Positions 8,757-17,575 of a stretch of 64,000 nucleotides of DNA are shown here, one piece after another. Source of the DNA: Actinopolymorpha cephalotaxi. GTDB taxonomy: Bacteria; Actinomycetota; Actinomycetes; Propionibacteriales; Actinopolymorphaceae. The stretch lies in the NCBI RefSeq assembly GCF_013408535.1, contig NZ_JACBZA010000001.1:3184850-3248849 (forward strand), written 5' to 3'. Position 1 is the first letter of the stretch; each line of letters starts with the position of its first letter. The notes below the pieces were generated by a model. That model was not told where the DNA came from. It searched no databases and was given only the letters and a program-made list of their open reading frames with translations. Made by a program: the position numbers and the translations under genes.

Positions 8757-10277
8757 ATGATGGCTCTGGTTACTGCACTCGCCTCGTCAGGATTCTTCGC
8801 GAACGCAGACCTGGTCACCGCGTACGTCGCGATTGGGACCGCCGCCTCAACCGGTCTTTGGGGAATCAAGAAATACGCCGACGCCCGCAACGACAGCCGA
8901 CGGCAGGAACTGGAGTTGGCGGAGCGCGAGTTGGAGCAACGCAGGAACGAGGCGTTGCACGCACGTCAACAGCGTGCCGCCGAGCTCATCAAGGCCGTAG
9001 GCGAGACGACGGACCCGACCGCCCGTCGATGGGTAATGAGCGCGCTCTCGTTGTACCCCGAAGAGGCGCTCGACCTGCTGCTCACCGCCCTCGGCGAAGC
9101 GTCGTCGCAGGAGGCCTCGGCGATCAAGCTGTCAGTGATCACGCTGGGCCGCACCGCTCTCGACAAGACCGTCCACTACAACCGGGTAGCCGCCCAGATC
9201 TGTGCCATCGGTGACGAGCCGGCGGGATCAGCCAACTCGACGGCAGACGCCCGACGCGCCGACGTCGCAGCGGCATCGCGGATGCGCGACCGCACCAGGG
9301 AGATCCTGCTGCACCTGTTGCTGCAGATCGATGAGGATCAACGCGCGAACGCCGACCTTGTCGAAGCTGACCTGACGAGCGTCAACCTCGCTCACGCTCG
9401 GCTCACGAGGACTAGGTTCCGCAAGGCCGTACTGGACAGGGCGATCTTCTCAAGGGCCGCACTGGGGCACGCCAACCTGCGAGGTGCGAGCCTGGAAGGC
9501 ACGGTCTTCACGAAGGCCACGCTGACCTCCGCCGACCTGACCGGAGCACGTGGCGCGATCCATGCCATCGGCGCGGACTGCGCCAACGCCTGCTTCGACC
9601 ATGCCCAGCTCGCACAGTCCCATCTGGACGGTGCCCGCCTCCAAGGCGCGTCGTTCAAGCGCGCTGTGCTGAGCGGTGCGTCCCTGGCGGGTGCACGGCT
9701 CAGTGGAGTGACCCTGGAAAATACTCAGCTCATCCGAGCGAACCTTCAGCACGTGTCCGCGACCAGTCACCTCACCGCGACAAGCGCCAATCTCAGCTAT
9801 GCCAACCTTTCGGGTGCACGCATTCCTCACAGCACGTTCGACGGATCAGCGCTGGTGAGAATCACCGCGCACTACATCGACGCCTCCGGGGCGAAACTCA
9901 CCAACACCGACCTGAATGGAGCCGATCTAACTCAGTCGCACCTACCTGAAAGCGAGCTGCGGGACTGCCTGATCGGCGGGGCCGTGATGCGGCAGATCAA
10001 CCTCGAGGGTGCAACAATCGCAAACTGCAGACTCGCCTCAACGGACCTTTCCAGTGCCCACCTGGCGCACACCACCTTTGATGCCTGCACCTTCGTCGGC
10101 AAGGTCGATTTCAGAGGGGCTGACCTGACCGCGACCGCGTTCAAGCGGTGCATTTTCCAGAAGGGCGCAGCTCTGCTGGTCGACAACGACAGCTGGAAGG
10201 GCGCCACATTCGATGAGACGGCTCGTGACGCGTTCCAGATCACACACGAAGCATCGAAGCCAGTCGAGCAAGAGTAG
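8757..10277 (+). CDS. Membrane-anchored pentapeptide-repeat protein
   Basis: A 506-residue protein in three parts. Residues 13-38 form a hydrophobic segment that could anchor it in the membrane. Residues 45-190 are helical, beginning with a charged coiled coil (ELELAERELEQRRNEALHAR). Residues 195-490 are pentapeptide repeats of the A(D/N)LxxA type (ADLVEADLTSVNLAHARL, ANLRGASLEGTVFTKATL), which fold into a right-handed quadrilateral beta-helix. The ATG at 8757 has AAGGAGG at 7-base spacing. The role is unknown; related repeats occur in gyrase-protecting proteins and in some defence effectors. Its place between two integrase copies marks it as cargo. Confidence 0.88.
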   Translation: MMALVTALASSGFFANADLVTAYVAIGTAASTGLWGIKKYADARNDSRRQELELAERELEQRRNEALHARQQRAAELIKAVGETTDPTARRWVMSALSLYPEEALDLLLTALGEASSQEASAIKLSVITLGRTALDKTVHYNRVAAQICAIGDEPAGSANSTADARRADVAAASRMRDRTREILLHLLLQIDEDQRANADLVEADLTSVNLAHARLTRTRFRKAVLDRAIFSRAALGHANLRGASLEGTVFTKATLTSADLTGARGAIHAIGADCANACFDHAQLAQSHLDGARLQGASFKRAVLSGASLAGARLSGVTLENTQLIRANLQHVSATSHLTATSANLSYANLSGARIPHSTFDGSALVRITAHYIDASGAKLTNTDLNGADLTQSHLPESELRDCLIGGAVMRQINLEGATIANCRLASTDLSSAHLAHTTFDACTFVGKVDFRGADLTATAFKRCIFQKGAALLVDNDSWKGATFDETARDAFQITHEASKPVEQE

Positions 10278-10368
10278 GCCTTCGCCCACCATTCGTCATA
10301 GTTAGCGAGTCCCACGTCGGGGCACGGTGACACTAAAGTAATCGAACTGGAATAGGGATCTGGTTAAG

Positions 10369-11601
10369 GTGCGAAAATACGATGCACCCAGCTGGGATGT
10401 ACTCAGCAGTCGACTCGCTGGCATTTCCATCAGTCCATCAGGCGCAGCCGCTCTTGAACACGCGATCAGTCAGGCCGAGCGACTCCTAGGTCCGACATGG
10501 CCGCGCCGCCAGTACGAGGCCAAAGGATGGTGGCCGGCCGAGTTCAATCTGCTTGGCTGCAACTCTCTAGTGCTGCCCAGGTTTCTTGCACTGGTAATGC
10601 AGTTGGAGGCTGCAGCAGAGGAGCCGACCTTCAAGACCGTCCTGCAGGGACTGAAGCGAGGCGTGACGAGCGACGGGTGGCGCCACACGCTACTGCAACT
10701 CGAAGTTGGTCGTGCACTTCGGGAGCCCGAGACCGTTATCCAGTACGAACCTAAAATTACCGGAAGTGCAAACCGGTCAGACCTGATAATCACGCACCCT
10801 GGTAGGCGACAGTTCATGGTTGAGACTACAACCCTAGGCCGCGGCGACACGGACCTAGAGTGGGAAGCTTACGAACACCGGATCCGAGAGGTCGTCACCG
10901 CGCTCGAAATCCGCTGTAACGTGCAAATAACACTAGAGCTAGTCACGCACGCCAACCAAGTAGAAACGGCGGAGTGGCTGGAAGCAATTGCCCTTTCGGC
11001 CCGTTCCGGCAACGCTACCGATGCTCGCATCGTTCAGTCCTCGGTAGGGACGGCACAAGTTCTGCCGCCCGGATATCCAAGCCCTCAGCGGACCTTCACT
11101 GGCGCCCGAATAGCCCGGAACGGTTGGCACCGCTTCGGGCGTGTCTTACAGGCAAAGGTGCGCCAGAGCGCAGGTCCTGCGCCGGTCTGGCTGCGCATCG
11201 ACGCATTAGATGGGCTCTTCCAGTTCACTGATTGGGCCAAGCTGGAACATGCTGAGCGAGTGGGCGAACTCGCGGCCGGAGTCCGCGACAACCTGGGCGA
11301 CATCCGGCATCTAGCGGGAATCGTTGTCTCATCCGGGTTGGCAGTGGCCCTGGGTTCGACAGACCACACAGCCGAGAACCGTACCGCGCTCACGCCGGAC
11401 GGCTACGGGATCAGGCGCCTTGTCAACGCGCACACGGTGCGCGAGACGATCATTCTCGCGCTCCACGACGACGCGATCTCCGAACGAGATTGGTGGGCCG
11501 CGGCGTACTCGGCGGAGCCTGATTGGCTCCGCCGAGATCTCGCCGAGCGCGGGTTCCCGCAACTAGAAACCTTCTATTCGAGGGAGAACGACGGCCAGTG
11601 A
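10369..11601 (+). CDS. Hypothetical protein with possible restriction-like nuclease motif
   Basis: A 410-residue protein I do not recognise. Around residue 140 the segment SANRSDLIITHPGRRQFMVETTTL has an Asp at the end of one strand and a Glu in the next, a weak match to a PD-(D/E)XK core (D-x15-E-T-T, lacking the usual Lys). The rest mixes helices and strands with no membrane segment or signal. The GTG at 10369 was chosen because the frame is open only from there. Codon use is less GC-biased than in the backbone genes. It is island cargo between the pentapeptide gene and a nuclease-like gene, so a defence role is possible but unproven. Confidence 0.7.
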   Translation: MRKYDAPSWDVLSSRLAGISISPSGAAALEHAISQAERLLGPTWPRRQYEAKGWWPAEFNLLGCNSLVLPRFLALVMQLEAAAEEPTFKTVLQGLKRGVTSDGWRHTLLQLEVGRALREPETVIQYEPKITGSANRSDLIITHPGRRQFMVETTTLGRGDTDLEWEAYEHRIREVVTALEIRCNVQITLELVTHANQVETAEWLEAIALSARSGNATDARIVQSSVGTAQVLPPGYPSPQRTFTGARIARNGWHRFGRVLQAKVRQSAGPAPVWLRIDALDGLFQFTDWAKLEHAERVGELAAGVRDNLGDIRHLAGIVVSSGLAVALGSTDHTAENRTALTPDGYGIRRLVNAHTVRETIILALHDDAISERDWWAAAYSAEPDWLRRDLAERGFPQLETFYSRENDGQ

Positions 11602-12069
11602 TCGGCAAGGTGAAATCGCTACTTACGCCGTTCGGCGATGATGACACCTGGCTCGACGACCGTCACGGCCACCGCGACATCGGCACCTATGGCCACGGGC
11701 TGATCTGAGCCTCCCGCAACTTCTCGTCCACGTAGGACAACGAACCGAGGATCCAACAGCTCAACTTGTAGCCCACGGCAAGCTCCCTGACCGCACCGAA
11801 CCGCAGAGGTTAGTAGGTCCTCGCCTCAATCGATGGCCTCGGTCCGCTGCGGGTTGAGCTTGCCTCCCAGGTCAGCGAACATATTGCAACCTCCCGCTAT
11901 GACCCGTGGGTTCGTCCTTAAAACCTTCCACAGACACCCACCTTGAGTCCCGCCACTTGCTCCCAGGCCCCGTGTCCTGAGACTTCCCACGGCCCCGATT
12001 GCGGCCCTTGTCAGTCACGGGTTAAGCCCCAGATTCTGGAGGACCATAGGTTTGACTCAACTTCTCACC
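11602..12069. other. Non-coding gap between convergent cargo genes
   Basis: This 468-base stretch separates the 3' ends of two convergent genes. I see no credible reading frame, RNA gene or clear terminator. Confidence 0.5.
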
Positions 12070-13680
12070 TCACCGGATACGATGGGCCGACAGGAAGCTC
12101 GGCAGTTGGTCGATCGTGACGAAGTCGTGAACGCGGTCGTCGATGTAAGCTGCGGGGCCCAACTCGCGAGTCACGAACAATCCCCGTACCACGAATGGCC
12201 ACGCCTCCGGCACACCGAGTTGAGTTGCGACTGTTGCGGGATTTGCGGCGATATCCTCAACCTTGTCCATCAGCTTCGCCAAGTGCCCCCTAGGACGGAG
12301 GTACTTGTCGAGCTCACTGCGGATGCGGCGCGGCGCGAATGGGATCGCTAGGTCCTTTGCTTCCAGAACCCAAATGGTCATCGTCTGTGGCGTGACCACC
12401 ACAGCATCGATCTCTGTGCGCACAGGCACACCAAGCACTCCAGAGGGCTGACCACGTTGGCTTTGCTTAACAGCCGTCACGTAGGCGAACCCCGTTGCGG
12501 CGAGGGTCCTTGCCAGATCAGCCTCGAACCCAGCAACAGGGCGCACGCGCTGTCTGCGCTGGTCGAGCGCTCTCCGTAGCTCTGTGTCCTGCCATGACAA
12601 CCGTTCAGGCCAGGTGCCTTCAAGAACACGTGCCAGCAGCACTACGCGCGCGAGCCTAGGTGCGTTCCGAGGGACCATAAGTGACCGGTCAGAGAGTTCG
12701 AGAATGGGTCGGCTGTATAGCCGACCAAACGATTCCCGATACTCGAACACCTGGAGTGGCGACCTTTGAAGGAGATCTTGGGTCCAAATCATGTGCTTGC
12801 ATGCCTCGGCCGCTCCGTGGGGGGAAGCGTCTGGCACGAACTTCTCAACGTTGGCCCTAACGCTGGAATCTAGGTCCTCGCGACAGGAGAACCTGCACCC
12901 GTGCACGCTATCATCGTCTGCGCCGCTGACCTGGCTGAGGAACTCCTGCGCTGCGATGAGATCGATGAATCCATACTCGCGGTCCGCTTTTAGCGCTGCA
13001 TCGATATCACCCAATTCGTCAGGAAGCCCCGTTCCGCTCTTGAGCGATCGAACCAGAGCTTGAGCAACGGCGTAGTCGGTAGCTCCTCTGCTGAGATCCC
13101 AGTCGGCCATCCGCCTGACGTAGGCGTTGTCAAACTGGGACGCCCGAAAAGGGAGCCGGTCTCGGACTTGGATGTCGAAGGTGCCTCGCTTGGTCAGTCG
13201 CGCTCGCCCTACAGTCACGAGTTGGGCTGCGACTCGGTCGGCCACTGGCCGCAACCGCACTAGCTCGTGCGCCAAGATCGCGAGTGCCTCGCGGTCTCGC
13301 GAGCTCGGATCCTGTCGACCGCCGTGAACCGGCTGCCGAGCAGCCAGCTCTAGGAGCAGGCTGTACACGGCTTCGCTGTCCGTGTACCGCTGCGCTTCCC
13401 GGGCCGCTCTTACCGATCTATTGGTGGCGGCGAGCGCGTCGAACCGCAGATCGATGCAGCGTGCCATCGCCCCTGCTGCCCAATGGATGATTTCAGGAGG
13501 GTTCAGTTCCGCTAGGCGGCGCCGTATGTCCAGTTCTACGGCGTCCGCTATACCGGCGATGATCCCGTTGGTGGCTGGACCGTCCCAGGGGCCGCGTCCT
13601 ACACCGGAGTCACGCAGGGACACTCTCAGGGATTCGTAGACCTGGTCTCGCGAGCTTGGAGAGCGTGACCTTCGAGGCAT
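12070..13680 (-). CDS. Nuclease-like protein with C-terminal PD-(D/E)XK motif
   Basis: A 536-residue protein. The C-terminal part contains EIDAVVVTPQ then IWVLEAKD, giving E423-x-D425 ... E440-x-K442, the core of a PD-(D/E)XK nuclease of NERD/Mrr-like type. The N-terminal 400 residues are mostly helical and unrecognised. Such proteins typically act as DNA endonucleases in restriction or related defence. The ATG at 13680 is the first reasonable start, but no ribosome site precedes it. The frame runs upstream to 13899, into the IS element that ends 74 bases from this ATG. The insertion may have cut off the native promoter or original N-terminus. Confidence 0.72.
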   Translation of the reverse strand: MPRRSRSPSSRDQVYESLRVSLRDSGVGRGPWDGPATNGIIAGIADAVELDIRRRLAELNPPEIIHWAAGAMARCIDLRFDALAATNRSVRAAREAQRYTDSEAVYSLLLELAARQPVHGGRQDPSSRDREALAILAHELVRLRPVADRVAAQLVTVGRARLTKRGTFDIQVRDRLPFRASQFDNAYVRRMADWDLSRGATDYAVAQALVRSLKSGTGLPDELGDIDAALKADREYGFIDLIAAQEFLSQVSGADDDSVHGCRFSCREDLDSSVRANVEKFVPDASPHGAAEACKHMIWTQDLLQRSPLQVFEYRESFGRLYSRPILELSDRSLMVPRNAPRLARVVLLARVLEGTWPERLSWQDTELRRALDQRRQRVRPVAGFEADLARTLAATGFAYVTAVKQSQRGQPSGVLGVPVRTEIDAVVVTPQTMTIWVLEAKDLAIPFAPRRIRSELDKYLRPRGHLAKLMDKVEDIAANPATVATQLGVPEAWPFVVRGLFVTRELGPAAYIDDRVHDFVTIDQLPSFLSAHRIR

Positions 13681-13753
13681 GCTCAAATGATGGTGGATAC
13701 GCGCGCTGTCGTGAAGTCGACGAGCCCCGCGCTGCACGAGGAAGAGGCCGTCT

Positions 13754-14683
13754 CTAGGGCGTGTCCTGCGGATCTTGGGTGATCGTTCGGTCACGATGTG
13801 TGGATGGTTGGACGGGGTGAGGTTACTGACCGGGCGTGGGCGCGTACTGAGCCGTTGCTGCCGGACGCTGGAACGCCTGGTGGCAGGTGGCGTGACCATC
13901 GGCAGGTGGTCAACGCCATCTTGTGGAAGCTGCGTACCGGGGCGCCGTGGCGTGACCTGCCAGAACGCTACGGGTCATGGAAGACAGCCCATGAGCGGTT
14001 AAGGAAATGGACCGCGGACGGCACCTGGGACACGCTGATGAGCGAGGTCGTCACCAAAGACGACTCGATCGGTGAGGTCGAGTAGGTGATCAGTGTGGAC
14101 TCCACCTACATCCGGGCACACCAGCATGCCGCTGGGGCCCGGAAAAAGGGGGCTGCGCGGACTGGATCGAAGACCTCGCCGTGCCCGGAGAGGCCCTGGG
14201 CAGGTCCAGGGGCGGGCTGACCAGCAAGCTGCACCTGGCCGTCGACGCAGCCGGGCTGCCGGTCAGCGTGATCCTCACCCCGGGTCCGGCGGGTGACAAC
14301 CCTCAACTGCTGCCGCTGCTGGATGAGATCGCGGACCTGCGGACTGACGGGGTGCGGGTGCAGGTCGGGCGAGTGCTGGCCGACAAGGCCTACTCCCATC
14401 CCTCTACAAGCCTTACGGCGCAGGCGAATCAAGGTCACCATCCCCGAGCGGGCCGACCAGATCCAACGCCGCAAACAACGCGGCCGAGCCGGCGGGCGCC
14501 CACCAGCGTTCGACGCCGAGATCTACCAGAACCGCAACGTGGTCGAACGCTGCTTCAACCGCCTCAAGCGGTTCCGCGGCCTGGCCACCCGCTACGCCAA
14601 AAGAGCCGCCTACTACCGCTCCGAAGTCCTCATCGCCTGCCTCATCCTCCTCCTCCGATGAAGATCCGCAGGACACGCCCTAG
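13754..14683 (+). mobile_element. IS5-family (IS427-like) insertion sequence with CTAG duplication
   Basis: The ends are perfect 19-bp inverted repeats: GGCGTGTCCTGCGGATCTT at 13758-13776 and its complement at 14661-14679. CTAG flanks both sides (13754-13757, 14680-14683), matching the CTAG target of the IS427 group. The element proper is 922 bp. Its right end lies directly on a truncated integrase gene and its left end lies upstream of the nuclease-like gene. The transposase frame is broken, so it is probably immobile by itself. Confidence 0.88.
13804..14661 (+). pseudogene. Disrupted IS5/IS427-type transposase
   Basis: The first part (VTDRAWARTEPLLPDAG, WRDHRQVVNAILWKLRTGAP WRDLPERYG) is the DUF4096-type N-terminal domain of this family. 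A TAG at 14083-14085 interrupts the frame; the same frame then continues with VDSTYIRAHQHAAGARKKG. After the A5G5 run near 14146 homology moves to frame 3 (DWIEDLAVPGEALGRS..., LHLAVDAAGLPVSV, VLADKAYSHPS), and near 14410 it returns to frame 1 (ALRRRRIKVTIPERADQ, RNVVERCFNRLKRFRG). One frame change could be programmed, but a stop plus two shifts indicates decay. Confidence 0.82.
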
Positions 14684-15098
14684 TCGAGAAGTCGACCAAG
14701 ACGCATCAACATCGGCGCGTGGTGCTCGACCCCGAAACGGTCGAAGTGCTGGCCGAACACCGCACCAGGTGCCAGGCGCACGCACAACTGGTCGGCGAAC
14801 CGCTAGCCGGTGACGGCTATGTCTTCTCCCCCGAGCCAGGCGGATGTACGCCGCCGGCGCCGGCCTCCATAAGCCAGCGGTACGAACGCATGGCCGCCAG
14901 CCTCCGCATCCGCACGACGCTGCACAAGCTCCGCCACTACTCCGCGACCGAGCTGATCGCCGCCGGCGTCGACGTCAGGACCATCGCCGGCCGACTCGGC
15001 CACGGCGGCGGAGGAGCCACCACTCTGCGCGTCTACGCCGCATGGGTCTCCGAAGCCGACCAACGGGCTGCCAAGTCGCTGGCCGGAAGGATGCCCCC
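14683..15098 (+). repeat. Direct repeat of integrase segment 7918-8333
   Basis: Reading both stretches side by side shows no difference over about 416 bp, offset 6765 bases. Divergence begins abruptly at 8334/15099. Two copies in direct orientation enclose the cargo at 8.4-14.7 kb and could recombine to delete it. Confidence 0.85.
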
Positions 15099-15162
15099 GC
15101 GGCCCCGACGACGAAGCGCTATGGACCTCGACGCACCTGCGCCCATACCGCCGTCAGCGTAA
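14684..15162 (+). pseudogene. 3' remnant of a second tyrosine integrase
   Basis: About 159 C-terminal codons of an integrase remain, including HKLRH, the LGHGG His and the catalytic Tyr, but the core-binding domain and first catalytic Arg are gone. It starts exactly at the CTAG beside the IS right end, so the IS insertion or an IS-mediated deletion truncated it. Identity with the intact integrase stops after 15098. The C-terminus then differs (RRSAMDLDAPAPIPPSA against RRANTDLGVNLPAPPSA), so this came from a related but distinct integrase. Confidence 0.85.
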
Positions 15163-15199
15163 GCCGCGCACCGGACCGGATGGCCCGATGCGCGGCTTA
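15160..15199. terminator. Bidirectional hairpin between integrase remnant and ABC operon
   Basis: TAAGCCGCGCA pairs exactly with TGCGCGGCTTA over an 18-base loop. It includes the stop codon of the integrase remnant and lies 47 bases past the stop of the convergent ABC binding-protein gene, so it could end both transcripts. Confidence 0.6.
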
Positions 15200-15245
15200 G
15201 TACTTCCGAACGCTGATGACATCCACCGAAGCGGTGACCGCAGGG

Positions 15246-16640
15246 TCAGGACCCATTCTGCTTCTGGTTAGCCTCGATCAGCTTCTGCGCCCGCTCCAGA
15301 GCATCATCGACCGTAGACCTGTTGTATGCCACCTGCTCCCAAGCTCGAGCCATCTGCTCTGAGAAGTAGGGTGCTGCTGCGTCCTTGGGGTAGATCGCAC
15401 GGCCGAGCTCGGCGCCCTTGGTCACGAGCTTCATCGCGTCTGCCATCGGGTTGCCCTCGTAGCCGTTCTTGTTGCGGATCTGCGCCTGTGTCTCGATGAG
15501 CTTGTCGCCCCAGGCTTGTGCCTGCTCCGGCCGGACGTACCCGTTCGTCGTCGGACCGAGCAAGTCGCCGTGCTCCCAGACCGTGTACTTCACGAAGTCG
15601 AAGGCAAGCTGCGGGTTGTCAGCTCCACGAGGGATCGCGAGCACCCATGCCACCGGTGCCAGAGCGGCCCACTCGCTGGTCTTTCCGTGCGGGGTTGGTG
15701 GCGCCGCCAGCTTCCACACGACGTCGTAGCAGGTGTCCATCTGCGCACCCGACCAGTAGGCGTCGAGGCTGAACAGAACCTTCCCGGTGAGGATGTAGGC
15801 CTTCGGCGAGCAGTTCCATACCGTCTGGTCGCCACTGATGAACTTCGTGTACTTCTGGATTCCGCCGTAGAAGTCGGCCAGGCGCTTGTTGAAACGGAAG
15901 TAGTCCTTCACGCAAGGGTCGTCAGCGTGGAACTTGTTCGTCGCCTGGTCATACGCAACCTGTCGGCCGCAGTACAGATTGACCCAGGTCAGGCCGGTAT
16001 CCACCGGAAGGCCGATGCGTTGGACGTTCCCCTTCGCGTCGAACTTCGTTACCTTCTTCGTTGCTGTCCACAGCTCGTCCCAGGTCTTGGGCATGCGGTT
16101 CGGATCTACACCCGCCGCCTGCACGAGCTTCGGAACGTAAAGAATCGTCCCGGTCGTAGGGTTGCTCGCGCCCGGCAGACCATACCAGTGTCCGTCATAG
16201 CGCACGTAGTCCGCGAGGGGCTTGAGGAAATAGTCGGGCTTGATACCTGCAGCTTCGTAGTACTTGTCGAGGTTTTCGACCGCACCGCGCTTGACGAGTT
16301 GCGGAAGTTGCCCATGGACGCCGATCAGGTCGGGCGGGTTGCCCGCATTTACCGCGAGCAGAGTCTTGGTAACCTCAGCATTGTCGTCGGCGACCTTGAC
16401 TTCCTTTATCTTCAGCTTCGGGAACTTCTTCTGCCAGAGAGGGTGGTAAATGCGATACCACGAGGAGATAGTGCTCTTCTCCTTGAGGGAGGCCGGTGTG
16501 AGCCCGGCGAAGATGCCCGCGTTGGTCATCGCTGTCAGGTCGTTGCTCTCACTCTTTGCCTGCTGCGACGGAGCACAATTGGCAAGCAACGAGAGCAGGG
16601 CGAGGAGCCCGGCCAGGAGAAGGAGGTGCAACCGGCGCAT
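15246..16640 (-). CDS. ABC sugar-type transporter, lipoprotein solute-binding protein
   Basis: A 464-residue family 1 extracellular binding protein. The N-terminus is a lipoprotein signal: MRR, a hydrophobic core, and the lipobox LLANC with Cys about residue 22. Family features include NAGNPPDLIGVHGQLPQLVKRG, MPKTWDELWTATKKVTKFDA and IPRGADNPQLAFDFVKYTVW. It would sit on the outer face of the membrane and deliver an oligosaccharide or similar ligand to the two permeases encoded just upstream. AAGAAGG precedes the ATG. The importer lacks an ATPase gene, as is usual for actinobacterial CUT1 systems sharing MsiK. Confidence 0.93.
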   Translation of the reverse strand: MRRLHLLLLAGLLALLSLLANCAPSQQAKSESNDLTAMTNAGIFAGLTPASLKEKSTISSWYRIYHPLWQKKFPKLKIKEVKVADDNAEVTKTLLAVNAGNPPDLIGVHGQLPQLVKRGAVENLDKYYEAAGIKPDYFLKPLADYVRYDGHWYGLPGASNPTTGTILYVPKLVQAAGVDPNRMPKTWDELWTATKKVTKFDAKGNVQRIGLPVDTGLTWVNLYCGRQVAYDQATNKFHADDPCVKDYFRFNKRLADFYGGIQKYTKFISGDQTVWNCSPKAYILTGKVLFSLDAYWSGAQMDTCYDVVWKLAAPPTPHGKTSEWAALAPVAWVLAIPRGADNPQLAFDFVKYTVWEHGDLLGPTTNGYVRPEQAQAWGDKLIETQAQIRNKNGYEGNPMADAMKLVTKGAELGRAIYPKDAAAPYFSEQMARAWEQVAYNRSTVDDALERAQKLIEANQKQNGS

Positions 16641-16660
16641 GGGACGGACCTTCTTTCTGC

Positions 16661-17575
16661 TTAACCCCTGAGGCCGGACAACTTGATTCCGGCGAGGAGC
16701 ATGCGCTGTGCAAAGAAGAACAGGACCACCAAGGGAGTCGTTACCAGTGCGGTGAAGGCGACAATCGCACCGATGTCCGGCGCTCCCCTCAGTTGAACGA
16801 ACTGGAAGACCGCCAGTGACAGTGTGTACCTTCCCGAATCGGTAAGGTAGATCAGCGGCCCGAAGAAGTCGTTGTATGTGTTTATGAAGACGAAGATCGC
16901 GCCCACGGTAAGCGCCGGCTTCAGCAGCGGAAGCATGATGCGCCAGTAGATCGTGAACTCGTTGGCACCGTCGATCTTTGCCGCCTCCGTCAGCTCCGAC
17001 GGAATTCCTAGCATGAACTGACGGAAGAGGAAGATGGTGAACGGGTCGCCGAACAGGTATGGCCAGGTCAAGGGTCTGAAAGTTCCGAGCCATCCGAGCC
17101 ACTTGAACAGTACGTACTGCGGAATCAATGTGGCCCACGTTGGCAGGATCATCGTCGCGATGAGGATGCCGAAGAGCACATTCCTTCCGGTGAACCTGAT
17201 GCGGGAGAACCCGTACGCGACCAGCGACGAAGAAACCAGGGTGGCTACGACGCTGAAGCCACTGATATAGAGGGTGTTGAGCGTGTAATCGCCCAGGTTG
17301 ACATCGGTGTAGCCGGCGAGGGACCGGAAGTTGGCCAGCGTCCAGGCGGTCGGCCACCATACAGGGGGTGTCTGCAGGAGAGTGCTGCTTGGCTTGAAGA
17401 TGCCGGTAGCGAGCCAGTAGACAGGGAACAGGAACGGCACGGCGGCGGCCACCAGAAGTGCATACATTCCGGCCCGCATGAGCGCTCCAGGCCGTCTCCC
17501 TGGGGCGGGCGCCGGCGGGAGTGGTTGCTGAGGAACAGCCGCCAGAGTGCTCGCGTCATCAGGCCTGGTGATCAT
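16661..17575 (-). CDS. Carbohydrate ABC transporter permease (MalG type)
   Basis: A 304-residue membrane protein with about six transmembrane segments after a Pro-rich cytoplasmic N-terminus. The EAA loop is clear: ELTEAAKIDGANEFTIYWRIMLPLLKP, with the EAA-G spacing that contacts the ATPase. The C-terminus AQRMLLAGIKLSGLRG is typical of MalG-type CUT1 permeases. It overlaps the upstream permease gene by 17 bases and lies 20 bases before the binding-protein start, forming a three-gene operon. Confidence 0.94.
   Translation of the reverse strand: MITRPDDASTLAAVPQQPLPPAPAPGRRPGALMRAGMYALLVAAAVPFLFPVYWLATGIFKPSSTLLQTPPVWWPTAWTLANFRSLAGYTDVNLGDYTLNTLYISGFSVVATLVSSSLVAYGFSRIRFTGRNVLFGILIATMILPTWATLIPQYVLFKWLGWLGTFRPLTWPYLFGDPFTIFLFRQFMLGIPSELTEAAKIDGANEFTIYWRIMLPLLKPALTVGAIFVFINTYNDFFGPLIYLTDSGRYTLSLAVFQFVQLRGAPDIGAIVAFTALVTTPLVVLFFFAQRMLLAGIKLSGLRG

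Noticed and set aside
14181-14813. Reading frame running from the transposase into the integrase remnant
   Set aside because: It joins frame 3 of the transposase to an out-of-frame part of the integrase; it is an artefact of the IS junction.
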